Part shown: positions 43,505 to 52,093 of the stretch, piece after piece
Layout: the number at the start of each line of letters is the position of its first letter
Numbering within the stretch: position 1 is the first letter of the stretch
NCBI GenBank assembly: GCA_034926675.1
Contig: JAYFQW010000070.1
Coordinates: forward strand, 1 to 64,000
Direction: 5' to 3'
From: Clostridia bacterium
GTDB taxonomy: Bacteria; Bacillota; DTU025
Length of the DNA stretch: 64,000 bases
The notes under the pieces: model-generated
The model's input: only the letters and a program-made list of their open reading frames with translations
Database searches by the model: none
Told to the model about the DNA's origin: nothing
Translations under genes and position numbers: made by a program

Positions 43505-44969
43505 TGCCGCCTTCGTGGGCATAGACATCGGGACATCCACAGTGAAGGCCGGGATCTGGCGCAACGACGGGGGCTTTCGGGCCGCCTATGGCCCGGCCGA
43601 GGTCCTCCGACTCCCCGGCGGTGGCGCCGAGCAGGATCCGCATGTTCTGTGGAATGCGGCGACGGCCTGCCTGAGGCAGGTTTTGTACGGCCAGGACCCG
43701 CAGAGCATCAAGGGCATAGGGCTTTCGGGGCATGGGCCGTCTCTTCTCGCAGTCGATAGCAACGGGAAGCCGCTGTGCAACGTGATCACGTGGATGGATG
43801 AGAGGCCAGGTCGGGACGTGGCAGCGAGCGATTCCCTTGCCGCTGCCGCCTGTGGCTCGCAGGGCGCTCCATCCGAGAACCATGGGCCGTCGTTCGAAGG
43901 GACTGCGCTGTGGATTCTGTCGCACCTAGCTTGCGAGGCAAGTGCGGCGCCCTGCGCACCTGCACCAGCGACCTTTCTGCAGCCCAAGGATTTCATCGGG
44001 CTTCGACTAACAGGGGAGGCATGCATCGACTCATCTGCCGCCTCGTGCATGGCGTGGTTTTCGCGTTGCGCCGATGGGTTTCCAAGAGTCGTGGAATCGT
44101 GGCAGCCCATAGGGAGAGTGAGCGGCAGGTTTGCTCAAGAGGCAGGCTTGCCCGAAGGGATTCCGGCTGCGGCAGGCGGGATTGACGCGTTTGTGGAGGC
44201 TTTAGGCGTAGGCGCCATCGAGCCCGGAATCGCCTGCGAATCCACTGGAACGTCCACATGCATATCCGCGGTGGCGCCGGATTGCGCAGACCTGCCCACA
44301 GTGGAGCATGTGATCCCCGGAGTCCGGCTCAGCGTCACGCCGATCTCGTTCACTGGCGGAGCACTGTCGTGGGCCATGTCGGTGTTGTTCCCAGAGGCGT
44401 TCAAGGATTCAAGGGACTGGAGTCACACTGTGGCTGAGGCCCTCCAGCGCTCAGCGCCAGGGGCGGCAGGGCTCACATTCATACCTCACCTGATAGGCGA
44501 GCGTAGCCCGAGGAGTAGCCCTGGCGCTGCGGGGGCGTTCGTTGGGCTGCGTCCGGGGCACAATCGGTTCGATATGCTCCGGGCGGTGCTGGAAGGCTGC
44601 GCATACGCGGCTCGAGAAAGCTTGCAGGTGTGCGCGCCGTCTCTTGGTGTTGCAGAGTTCAGGGCAGTGGGGTCTGGCGCCAAGCACGAGGGTTGGCTTC
44701 AGATGAAAGCTGACGTAATGGAGGCTCCAGTCGCAAGGATGGCTGTCCGAGACGGAGCGCTCCTCGGCGCCATTATGCTAGCGGGTATTGCCGCGGGGGA
44801 GTTCACCGACGCCAGGGAGGCCGTTCGGGCGTTGGTGCGCCAGGACGAGAGGTTCGAGCCGCGTGATTCGGCGATTGGGGATTATCGCAGGGGCTATGCG
44901 GCCTACTGCAGGACCGAAAAGGGACTTGAAGAGATGTGGCGCGAGAATTGTGACCTCTCGCGAGTGTGA
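43497..44969 (+). CDS. FGGY-family carbohydrate kinase (xylulokinase/LsrK-like)
   Basis: The ATG lies within the dehydrogenase 3' end. The 490-residue protein starts with the phosphate-binding FVGIDIGTSTVKAGIW, has GLSGHGPSLLAVDSNGKPL and VITWMDER as in xylulokinases, and a C-terminal domain with the ATP motif FRAVGSGAKHEGWLQMKAD. FGGY kinases phosphorylate ketoses, polyols or AI-2. A second sugar kinase in one cluster suggests two phosphorylatable pieces are produced from the substrate. Confidence 0.92.
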   Translation: MSDAAFVGIDIGTSTVKAGIWRNDGGFRAAYGPAEVLRLPGGGAEQDPHVLWNAATACLRQVLYGQDPQSIKGIGLSGHGPSLLAVDSNGKPLCNVITWMDERPGRDVAASDSLAAAACGSQGAPSENHGPSFEGTALWILSHLACEASAAPCAPAPATFLQPKDFIGLRLTGEACIDSSAASCMAWFSRCADGFPRVVESWQPIGRVSGRFAQEAGLPEGIPAAAGGIDAFVEALGVGAIEPGIACESTGTSTCISAVAPDCADLPTVEHVIPGVRLSVTPISFTGGALSWAMSVLFPEAFKDSRDWSHTVAEALQRSAPGAAGLTFIPHLIGERSPRSSPGAAGAFVGLRPGHNRFDMLRAVLEGCAYAARESLQVCAPSLGVAEFRAVGSGAKHEGWLQMKADVMEAPVARMAVRDGALLGAIMLAGIAAGEFTDAREAVRALVRQDERFEPRDSAIGDYRRGYAAYCRTEKGLEEMWRENCDLSRV

Positions 44970-46207
44970 TGGGGGTTCGATGGGTGAAATTGCGAACTGC
45001 GCGCATACCCCGTGGAATACGGCTCATAGCTCTGGGCATGTTCCTCTGGGGATTCGGGTACGGCCTGCATGCCTACGTGCTGCCGGTTCACTTGCGCTCC
45101 ATAGGGTGTAGCCCGGCGCAGGTTGGATTCGTTTTCTCAGTATCAATGGCAGCGATGGCGGCCTCGTGTATACCCGGGGGCATTCTTGCGGATAGGTGCG
45201 ACCGGCGAAAGGTGATATTCCTGTCGTGGCTTGCAGGGGCGCCTTCGGTCATTCTCTACTACGTTGCAAAGGACTACCGAATGGCTGCACTAGGCATCGC
45301 CATCTACTCTGGCTCCATGATGGGGTATCCGGCTCTAAACGCATATTCCCAGTCATGCGCCCGCGATGGGGAGTCAGGCATGACGTTCGGAGTGATAAAC
45401 GCGGCGTTTGCCGCAGGGATGATAGCGAGCCCTGCAGTGGGCGGATACCTGTCTTCTGTATGGGGCGTTCGCGGCGTCTTCCTGTTGTCGTGTGCATTCT
45501 TCCTAATTGCATCGGGCGTTGTGAGCCTCCTGCCGCCAGAGCCCGAGCGCGGCGCCTTGAGCAAAGCCAGCGGCCGAGGCGACTTCTTCGGCTCGCTTAG
45601 GAACAGGAGATTCGTGGCATTTCTAGTGTGCTATTCCGTGTGTGCTTTCGCCTACTACATGGTGCAGCCGCTTGTGCCTCAGTATCTCACGGATGCGCGC
45701 AGGAACAGTGTCGGGATTGTTGGCGCGTTAGGATCGATAATGTCATTGGGGCAGACGCTGATCACAGTGGGTGTGGGCAGAGCGGCGGATCGCCGCGGCG
45801 CCCTCGTGGCTGTGGGTGGAAACCTGCTGGTGTTCGTCGTGGCCCTTCTATGCTTCGTCGCATTCTCGGCGAGCGCCGCCACTGTGGCCTCCCTGTTCCT
45901 ACTCGGGGGCTTCATGGCTGGGCAGGGAGTCGTACTGGCCGGAGTTGGAGAGGTGCTCGGAGACCGCGCTGATGGCAAGGCTTTCGCCCTCTTCAATCTG
46001 GCGATGTCTGGAGTGTCGGTGGCAGGTCCGTACCTTGGAGGGCTGATGTACTCGGTTTCCCAGGGCGGTCCGTTCTACGCCGCCGCGGGGATCACCGCAG
46101 TTGGCGGGTTGCTCCTGCTCCAGCAGGGGCTTTCGGCACGTGGTGCAAGGGGAGGTGGTTGTCCTCGGGAGGAGCTTGGCAAGAACCTGGAATCGGCGAA
46201 GATCTAG
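44966..46207 (+). CDS. MFS transporter
   Basis: A GTG start overlaps the kinase stop. The 413-residue protein has 12 predicted membrane segments, with the MFS loop GGILADRCDRRKVIFLSW between helices 2 and 3 and a matching GRAADRRGALV in the second half. It is the last gene of the cluster. It may export a by-product or import a related substrate alongside the ECF system; in E. coli a nucleoside-type MFS gene (yegT) accompanies yegUV. Confidence 0.88.
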   Translation: MMGVRWVKLRTARIPRGIRLIALGMFLWGFGYGLHAYVLPVHLRSIGCSPAQVGFVFSVSMAAMAASCIPGGILADRCDRRKVIFLSWLAGAPSVILYYVAKDYRMAALGIAIYSGSMMGYPALNAYSQSCARDGESGMTFGVINAAFAAGMIASPAVGGYLSSVWGVRGVFLLSCAFFLIASGVVSLLPPEPERGALSKASGRGDFFGSLRNRRFVAFLVCYSVCAFAYYMVQPLVPQYLTDARRNSVGIVGALGSIMSLGQTLITVGVGRAADRRGALVAVGGNLLVFVVALLCFVAFSASAATVASLFLLGGFMAGQGVVLAGVGEVLGDRADGKAFALFNLAMSGVSVAGPYLGGLMYSVSQGGPFYAAAGITAVGGLLLLQQGLSARGARGGGCPREELGKNLESAKI

Positions 46208-46238
46208 TTGAAAACGACAATTAGGAGGAGGAACAGAA

Positions 46239-46754
46239 ATGCGCAGATTAGCAATGGCAATTGGGCTGTGTGCACTCTTGATGCTCGTGGGATCCATGTG
46301 TCTCGCTGCTCCTGCAGCTCCTACAGGCAAGGTCGTACTCACGGTGATAGGCCCTATCGATGAGAAGAACTGCGAAAAGGGATTCGAGTTCGACATGGCG
46401 ATGCTTGAGAAGGTCGGGATCCAGATCTGCGAAACTCGCGACCCGTGGCTTGGCAACAAGAAATACGGCGGAGTGCTCATCTCTGAAATACTCAAGTACG
46501 TCGGCGCCTCCAAGAGCGCTTCCGAGATTCTTGCCATCGCAAAGGATGGTAAGAAGGTCACGATAAAGGCTGAAGACTTGGCGAAGTACCCGATCATGCT
46601 TGCGACCCAGGATGGCGGGAAGGCAATTGGATCAGGCTTGGGCGGCCCCATTAAGCTTGTATTTCCATATGCCGGCTTCCCGGAGCTTGAGGCAGCCTAC
46701 AATAAGGAGCAGTGGAACTGGTTCGTCGTCACCCTTGAAGTGAAGGTGAAGTAG
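46239..46754 (+). CDS. Small exported SUOX/molybdopterin-binding-fold protein
   Basis: The ATG follows TAGGAGGAGG. A signal peptide (cut near LAAPAAP) is followed by about 145 residues. The pattern LTVIGPID, FDMAMLEKVG, TRDPWLGNKKYGGVLISEIL and DGGKAIGSGLGGPIKLVFP resembles the compact sulfite-oxidase-fold family often annotated as molybdopterin-binding. The cofactor-binding Cys of true oxidases is not evident, so a binding role is likelier than catalysis. The next gene starts 5 bases downstream and is presumably cotranscribed. Confidence 0.65.
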   Translation: MRRLAMAIGLCALLMLVGSMCLAAPAAPTGKVVLTVIGPIDEKNCEKGFEFDMAMLEKVGIQICETRDPWLGNKKYGGVLISEILKYVGASKSASEILAIAKDGKKVTIKAEDLAKYPIMLATQDGGKAIGSGLGGPIKLVFPYAGFPELEAAYNKEQWNWFVVTLEVKVK

Positions 46755-46759
46755 TATCC

Positions 46760-48004
46760 ATGATCAGGCATAGAGGAGCAAAACTGCTCATCGCTGCGCT
46801 GATAGCGCTTGTGGCGGCGGCGCCGGTGTGTGGCGCCGCCCGCGGCGCGGGGCAGCATCCACCAACTATCGTGCTGATCGTGATAGATGGATGCCCCGCC
46901 CGCTCGTTCGATGACCTTCCGAAATCTTCGTTCCTAACGACCATGCGAGAACAGGCGGAGTGCGGATTCAGCGTCATCGACACAGTGTTCCCATCATCGA
47001 CCGCAGCTGGACACGGTGCAATCTTCACCGGCAGCTATCCTCAGGAGAACGGGGTGACGGGAAAGGAGTACGTGCGCGATGATGGCGAGCTCGGACGGTT
47101 TGACTCTCCATCGCTCATAACCGGACGTACGCTTTTCGAGGTCGCCCACGCAGTGGGCCTCAGGACTGCGATGATCTCTGCCAAAGGAAATGTTCGCCTG
47201 ATGCTCTCTAAGGACGTCGATGCCTCAGTGGGCCCAGATGCTGTGCCGGAATGGGTTCTCGACACCGTCGGGCCTCCTCCTGACAAGGCGACGCAGTACC
47301 AGGATTTCTCGGGCTGGCATCGTGGACTCGACCAATGGGTCTTGAATGCTGCTGAGGCTTACCTGAGGCAAGACAGTGCTCCGGCGTTCGTTGGCATTAA
47401 CCTCGGAAGCCTCGATAAGCTCGGGCACAGGTACGGCCCCACTCCTGCAGAGGAAACCCTTCAGACCCTCATCTCCATAGATGAGGGGATCAGCGGACTT
47501 GTGCGCACTCTCGATGAGACATGTCCGGGAGACTGGAGCCTGCTCGTCACTGCTGATCACGGGATGACAAGGGTTGTGAATCCGATCCTGGCCAACGATA
47601 TAGTCGACGCGGCCGTCGGCGGGCAGGCCCTTGTGACCCTGGATGGGGGAGTCCTGTATGTTTGGGCCGAAGAGGGCATCGACGGGCTCGTCCAGACGCT
47701 TTCGGGCGCCGAAGGTGTGGCCGAGGTCATTGGCCCGAAAGATAAGGAAAGGCGGGTCGCGCTCCACATAGATAACCCGCGCACCCCGCCGCTCATTGCA
47801 GTGGCCCAGAGAGGCCACATGTTCATAGAGTCGGAAGCGTTCATGGAATACACTCTGGGAAGCCACGGAACCACAATCGATAGCGACGTTCGTGTGCCCA
47901 TCATGCTCTGTGGACCGAGGGCCGCTGGAGTCAGCCTGAAGGGCGTGAACTCGGTAACTCAGATAGCAGGGATAGTGGAGAGTATGCTCGGCATCGAACG
48001 ATAG
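46760..48004 (+). CDS. Secreted NPP-type phosphodiesterase/AP-superfamily enzyme
   Basis: The 414-residue protein has a signal peptide ending near VCGAARG. The metal and nucleophile motifs are LIVIDGCPARSF, FPSSTAAGHGAIFTGSYP, GSLDKLGHRYG, TADHGM and LGSHGT, the standard set of nucleotide pyrophosphatase/phosphodiesterases. It is the second such enzyme in the window, after the one at 2997-4478, and the two differ in sequence. It ends ahead of a strong bidirectional hairpin facing the cytochrome gene. The substrate is unknown. Confidence 0.85.
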   Translation: MIRHRGAKLLIAALIALVAAAPVCGAARGAGQHPPTIVLIVIDGCPARSFDDLPKSSFLTTMREQAECGFSVIDTVFPSSTAAGHGAIFTGSYPQENGVTGKEYVRDDGELGRFDSPSLITGRTLFEVAHAVGLRTAMISAKGNVRLMLSKDVDASVGPDAVPEWVLDTVGPPPDKATQYQDFSGWHRGLDQWVLNAAEAYLRQDSAPAFVGINLGSLDKLGHRYGPTPAEETLQTLISIDEGISGLVRTLDETCPGDWSLLVTADHGMTRVVNPILANDIVDAAVGGQALVTLDGGVLYVWAEEGIDGLVQTLSGAEGVAEVIGPKDKERRVALHIDNPRTPPLIAVAQRGHMFIESEAFMEYTLGSHGTTIDSDVRVPIMLCGPRAAGVSLKGVNSVTQIAGIVESMLGIER

Positions 48005-48119
48005 GGGCGATGCCGTTCTTGGCGCCGACACCGAGTTCTCCAAGCATACATCGAACACTGGATGGACATAGCAGGTGGCGACCCAAGAGACGGCGACCCA
48101 GCAGGCGCCTACCCAGCGT

Positions 48120-48156
48120 ACGCGGACCGCCAGGGATGATCCCTGGCGGTCCGCGT
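48120..48156. terminator. Bidirectional terminator, 17-bp perfect stem
   Basis: Arms 48120-48136 and 48140-48156 pair perfectly around a TGA loop, between the convergent phosphodiesterase and cytochrome genes. GC-rich, it should stop transcription from both sides. Confidence 0.8.
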
Positions 48157-48215
48157 GCTATCCGCTCACCTTGATGGCCATACCTGCCAATGTCCACTGG
48201 CGCTTCGTCTGTGCA

Positions 48216-48800
48216 CTAGTGGCACTGGGCGCAGAAGTCCTCATCAACCGAGTGGCCGTGGTGGCACACGTTGCAGTCGAGGTCCTCGTAGTGCGACGTA
48301 TGCGGATTGCGGGGGTTGCTCTCGGTCTTCTTGGCAAGCTCCTCGTATGGGCCGTGGCAACTCAGACAGGTCTCCATCGGGACCTCGCCACGTTTGGCAG
48401 GGCTCTTGCCATGGCATGCACTGCAGCCCACTCCGGCGGCCATGTGCTTGTCTGCAGTGGTAATCGGGGCATGGCAGACGGCGCAGAAGTCCTCGTTGTC
48501 GGTGTGCCCGTGATGGCACAGGCTGCACTCGAGATCGATATAGTGCGAGTCATGAGGGTTCATGCCTGTTCCCGAGGTTGCCTTCGCAAGCTCCTCGTAC
48601 GAGCCGTGGCACTCGAGGCATACATCCATGCTGACATCGCCTGGCTTGCCTGTTCCATGACACGCTGCGCACTCCAGCCCCATTTGCCCGTGCACATCGG
48701 CAGTGCTGGGGAGCCCGTTCTTCGCCAGGGCGACTGCTCCCATTGCAAGGACAAACGCGGTTACTAGTAGCACCATGAGCAGATGTGGCTTCTTGGTCAA
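48216..48800 (-). CDS. Octahaem c-type cytochrome of two tetrahaem modules
   Basis: TTG at 48800 has GGAGG 8 bases upstream; the longer frame from 48845 overlaps the flavoprotein gene. A signal peptide ends near AVALAKNG. Eight CXXCH sites follow: CAACH, CLECH, CSLCH, CAVCH, CSACH, CLSCH, CNVCH and CAQCH. The second four repeat the first four with the same spacing (CHGxYEELAK, SHY-DL-C, CHHGH), which shows internal duplication. The protein ends exactly at the last haem's His. It should pass electrons outside the membrane to the adjacent fumarate-reductase-like flavoprotein. Confidence 0.9.
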   Translation of the reverse strand: MTKKPHLLMVLLVTAFVLAMGAVALAKNGLPSTADVHGQMGLECAACHGTGKPGDVSMDVCLECHGSYEELAKATSGTGMNPHDSHYIDLECSLCHHGHTDNEDFCAVCHAPITTADKHMAAGVGCSACHGKSPAKRGEVPMETCLSCHGPYEELAKKTESNPRNPHTSHYEDLDCNVCHHGHSVDEDFCAQCH

Positions 48801-48831
48801 AGCGTGTACCTCCGTTCTGGCCGTGCCACTG

Positions 48832-50241
48832 CTATTTGCTCTCAAGCCCTGCGTTCTTTCCTGCTACGCGACCGAACACAGTGATATCGAGAATGGCGTT
48901 GCCTCCGATTCTGTTGGTGCCGTGTATTCCACCAGTGACCTCACCGGCTGCGTAGAGCCCAGGGATCACCTTTCCGTGGATATCTAGGACCTGAGCGTCG
49001 GTGTTTATCCTGAGGCCGCCCATGGTGTGGTGCACCCTCGGCTCGCCAAGTCCGGCGTAGAACGGAGGATGGGAGATGGTCTGCCCGAGGACCTTCTTGC
49101 CGAAGTCCTCATCTTCCTTCTTCTCAACGAGCTTGTTGTACCTATCCATGGTGGCAGTGAGTTTGGCGACATCGAGGGAGCACTTCTTGGCAAGTTCCTC
49201 GATGGAGTCGGCCTTCACGATCTCTCCGCGCTTGACCATGGCGTCGACATCATAGGCCTTCTGCGACATCTCGTCGGTGATGACCCAGCACTTCTTGCCT
49301 GGCTGCCGCAGAACAGCTTCGGTAAGGACATCGCGGCGGGCGCCTTCATCGGCAAATCTGTCGCCGTTGGTGTTCACGTAGACCATTGCGCCGACGTCGA
49401 GTGTGGTGAGGCCGCCTGCAACGGCGATGCACTGGATGTAGTCCATGCCCACCACGTCAGCTCCGATTTCCTGTGCGATGATAATGCCATCGCCTGTTGC
49501 GCCTGGATGGTTGGTGGTTCCCACGGAGGCATCGAACCTGGGGTCGTACTTCGACCTCATCTCGACATTGGCAGAGAATCCGCCGGTGGCAATGACTACT
49601 GTCTTCGAGAGGAACATCCGCTCATTTCCGGATTTGTCGACTGCAGCCACGCCGTACACTCGTCCATCCTTGCCGTCGCGAATCAGGCCGGTCGCACGGG
49701 TGTTGAGATAGATGGGGATATTGCGGCTCTTGGCTGCGTTGTTCAGAACTCGAATATAGCCGCGACCCTGCTCGTTCGGGACTGTGGGATGGCTGCGCGG
49801 GTATAGTGCTCCATACCCCTGGAACACCTGATCCGCGAACTTCATACCCAGTGACTCATACCAATGAAGACCGTCGAGAGCATTTTCACATAGCACTTTG
49901 ACTAGCGCTGGGTTGGCGCGGTTATCGCCTGCGGCGAGAGTTTGCTGCATGTGAAGCTCAGGCGAATCCTTGATCCCCTGCTTGTCCTGGCGCTCGGGAT
50001 CCGCGCTGTTGTAGAAGCCGCCCAGAAGAATGGTGTTCCCACCGATGACGGGCATCTTCTCAAGCACGATAACCTTCGCTCCGTTGTCGGCGGCTGTCAC
50101 GGCCGCGTTCAGGCCTGCTCCTCCGGCGCCGATCACTACTACGTCGGCCATCTCGATTCGCGGGGTTGCCAGCACACCTGCGCTGACCACTGGCAGAAGC
50201 ATGATGGCTGCTGCGATCACTGCGATGATCCTCTTGGTCAT
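48832..50241 (-). CDS. Exported FAD-dependent fumarate/urocanate reductase-like flavoprotein
   Basis: ATG at 50241 follows GGAGG by 10 bases, giving 469 residues with a signal peptide (MTKRIIAVIAAAIMLLPVVS). The FAD-binding motif is DVVVIGAGGAGLNAAV. The active-site set of soluble fumarate reductases is present: TNHPGATGDG, EGARRDVLTEA with the proton-shuttle Arg, VHHTMGGL and TNRIGGNA. The haem domain fused in Shewanella-type Fcc3 is absent; the separate octahaem cytochrome downstream takes its place. The enzyme reduces fumarate or a related enoate in anaerobic respiration. The exact acceptor is uncertain. Confidence 0.9.
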   Translation of the reverse strand: MTKRIIAVIAAAIMLLPVVSAGVLATPRIEMADVVVIGAGGAGLNAAVTAADNGAKVIVLEKMPVIGGNTILLGGFYNSADPERQDKQGIKDSPELHMQQTLAAGDNRANPALVKVLCENALDGLHWYESLGMKFADQVFQGYGALYPRSHPTVPNEQGRGYIRVLNNAAKSRNIPIYLNTRATGLIRDGKDGRVYGVAAVDKSGNERMFLSKTVVIATGGFSANVEMRSKYDPRFDASVGTTNHPGATGDGIIIAQEIGADVVGMDYIQCIAVAGGLTTLDVGAMVYVNTNGDRFADEGARRDVLTEAVLRQPGKKCWVITDEMSQKAYDVDAMVKRGEIVKADSIEELAKKCSLDVAKLTATMDRYNKLVEKKEDEDFGKKVLGQTISHPPFYAGLGEPRVHHTMGGLRINTDAQVLDIHGKVIPGLYAAGEVTGGIHGTNRIGGNAILDITVFGRVAGKNAGLESK

Positions 50242-50599
50242 CTCGGCTGCACCTCCTGTTATATTATCTGGTCGCTTGCTCTTGGGCCACGACAAGCCGC
50301 GGATGTGGCGCACCAACACTCGAACGAGTCCGCGGCACGGTGGAATATGTAGGCAAGTAACCAGCATTACAAATTTCGACATCGACCGGTGGCTTCCTGC
50401 AAAGTTCGCGAAGGATTTCACATTCTTTTAGCCTGAGGAGAATCCCGAATTCGACCCGAGTTGAGGGCATACGGATATATACAGAAGCGATGACATACGC
50501 AGGAGGCTGGCTCTAACGCTTGCCATCGCGAGCCTCCTGAATACTATGAGATGCCATGCCCAAACGTAGCGGCCGGTTTGAGCCTTGGGTGGGCCTTTC

Positions 50600-50716
50600 C
50601 TGGAAGCCTGGGGAGAGCGAGCCTGCGCAATTCTCGGCGACGTAGTTCTTCACAGGCGCCGACTGATAGGTCTGCACGAGATCTACAAGAGCGGAATCCT
50701 TCTCCCTGCCTGCCTT
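50600..50716 (-). pseudogene. Remnant of a MetQ/NlpA-type methionine-binding protein
   Basis: A minus-strand frame reads KDSALVDLVQTYQSAPVKNY followed by VAENCAGSLSPGF. This matches the C-terminal helix and GAVxPxF end of MetQ lipoproteins. Nothing upstream of it is recognisable, so only the last 35-40 codons survive. Confidence 0.6.
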
Positions 50717-50724
50717 GACAGCCA

Positions 50725-50772
50725 GAGCACCACCGCATTGGAGCACCACCGCATTGGAGCACCACCGCGCCA
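50725..50772. repeat. 16-bp tandem repeat, three copies
   Basis: GAGCACCACCGCATTG is repeated at 50725, 50741 and 50757 (the last copy diverges at its end). It abuts the metQ remnant. Confidence 0.85.
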
Positions 50773-50807
50773 CGGGTGGGGTTCACGGGGCGGGCTGGCT
50801 ACTAGTG

Positions 50808-51049
50808 TTCTTGCACTGGCGATCCACTGACGGCATTCAGTCGCGCCTCGATGGTGCGCGCCCTGGGGCCGAGCGGAGTTTCCCATTTTTGAGCGCGAGC
50901 CGCCGGAAAATCCTCACGGATGAGAATCTACACCCGCCGTTCCACTCAAAAATGAGAATCCCGGCGCCGCCGCAAGCGACTGCTAGCCCGTACAAGCACA
51001 AGAGCAAAGGCGGTGGGCGGCGCCGCCGCGCCGCCAGTCCTTTATCTCA
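50808..51049 (-). repeat. Inverted, diverged copy of the 280-bp repeat
   Basis: The sequence from CTTGCACTGGCGATCC to the GGCGGCGCCGCC block is the reverse complement of the 31-32 kb unit, with substitutions and small deletions. It keeps the CATTTTTGAGCG arm, the ATCCTCACGGATGAGAAT inner stem and the CTCAAAAATGAG arm. It ends where the homology to livM begins. Confidence 0.85.
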
Positions 51050-51360
51050 AGTACATCGACCCGTTCATGGTCTTCCCCATGGCAATATCCATGAAGATCG
51101 TGCTCCTCACGGTACTCGGCGGTCTGGGTTCACTATGGGGTCCAGTGCTCGGGGCGGCAATCCTCATCCCTCTCTCCGAGTATACTCGTATCGTCTTCGG
51201 CGGGACTGGGCGCGGTGTGGATCTGATCATCTTCGGCGCGCTCATCGCAATCGTGGCGTGTTTCCAGCCGCAGGGCATAATCGGCCTGATCAAGCTGGTA
51301 TCGCGGAAGACCGACGCGGCCAGGGGAGGTGCAAGCCCTGATGGGAGAGTCTCTGCTTGA
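51049..51360 (+). pseudogene. livM: 5'-truncated livM permease
   Basis: The frame gives only the last third of a LivM permease: KYIDPFMVFPMAISMKIVLL, VLGGLGSLWGPVLGAAILIP and ACFQPQGIIGLI. The front is replaced by the inverted 280-bp repeat copy. The open frame continues upstream to 51013 through repeat sequence. Its end overlaps livG. Without the other membrane helices it cannot transport. Confidence 0.8.
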
Positions 51361-52093
51361 GGTCAATGGCCTCACGATGGCGTTCGGCTCACTGTACGCG
51401 AACCAGGATGTGACTTTCGATGTGCCCACCGGCCAGATCGTGGCCTTGATCGGGCCGAACGGCGCTGGAAAGACAACCTGCTTCAACTGCGTGACAGGTT
51501 TCCCGCGCCCAACTGGAGAGTCAATCAGGTTCGCGGGAACCGATATCACCCATGCGGCGCCATACGATGTGTGCAGGCTTGGGCTGGCGCGAACGTTTCA
51601 GATAGTGCACACGTTCCACGACATGACCGTGATGGAGAACATCCTCACGGCGGCCTTCCTCAGAGAATCGAGCACACGGGAGGCAGCAACCGCAGCGCAA
51701 CAAGCGCTGGAGCTCACGGGGCTCGGGCATCTCCAAGACAAGCTCGGGAGGAGCCTTACGATCGCCGGCAAGAAAAGGATCGAGATAGCACGGGCGTTGG
51801 CCACAAAGCCGCGCTTGATCATGCTCGACGAGACGATGGCAGGCCTGAATCAAACTGAGATCAGAGAAGCCATGGACCTGTGCGTGCGTCTGAAGAAGGA
51901 GGGACTCACGCTAGTAATCGTTGAGCACATCATGGAGGCCATCATGCCAATATCCGACAAGGTGGTCGTCCTCGACTCCGGGCGGAAGATAATGGAGGGC
52001 ACTCCGCAGGAAGTGACCAGCGACGAACGGGTCATAAAGGCATATCTGGGGGACACTGGGGGACAGCTACAATGTTGCGAGTTAGATCTCTGA
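51341..52093 (+). CDS. livG: Branched-chain amino acid type ABC ATPase (LivG)
   Basis: ATG at 51341 follows GGGAGG; a GTG at 51329 is less likely. The 250-residue ATPase has LIGPNGAGKTTCFNCVTGF, the long LivG insert, the variant signature TIAGKKRIEIARALATKP seen in LivG proteins, and MLDETMAGLNQTE. It looks functional, but its own permease partner is truncated and livH is missing here. Complete livH and livM genes lie 10 kb downstream without ATPases seen before the window edge, so the two could work together. Confidence 0.9.
   Translation: MGESLLEVNGLTMAFGSLYANQDVTFDVPTGQIVALIGPNGAGKTTCFNCVTGFPRPTGESIRFAGTDITHAAPYDVCRLGLARTFQIVHTFHDMTVMENILTAAFLRESSTREAATAAQQALELTGLGHLQDKLGRSLTIAGKKRIEIARALATKPRLIMLDETMAGLNQTEIREAMDLCVRLKKEGLTLVIVEHIMEAIMPISDKVVVLDSGRKIMEGTPQEVTSDERVIKAYLGDTGGQLQCCELDL

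Larger units (their letters stand above)
50242..51048. other. Scar region between flavoprotein and liv genes
   Basis: No intact gene lies in these roughly 800 bases. They hold a CAGGAGGCT/AGCCTCCTG hairpin (50500-50539), a metQ-like remnant on the minus strand, a 16-bp tandem repeat and an inverted copy of the 280-bp repeat. Each is listed separately. Confidence 0.7.

Noticed and set aside
48075-48767. 230-residue plus-strand frame
   Set aside because: Antisense of the octahaem cytochrome and passes through the bidirectional terminator.
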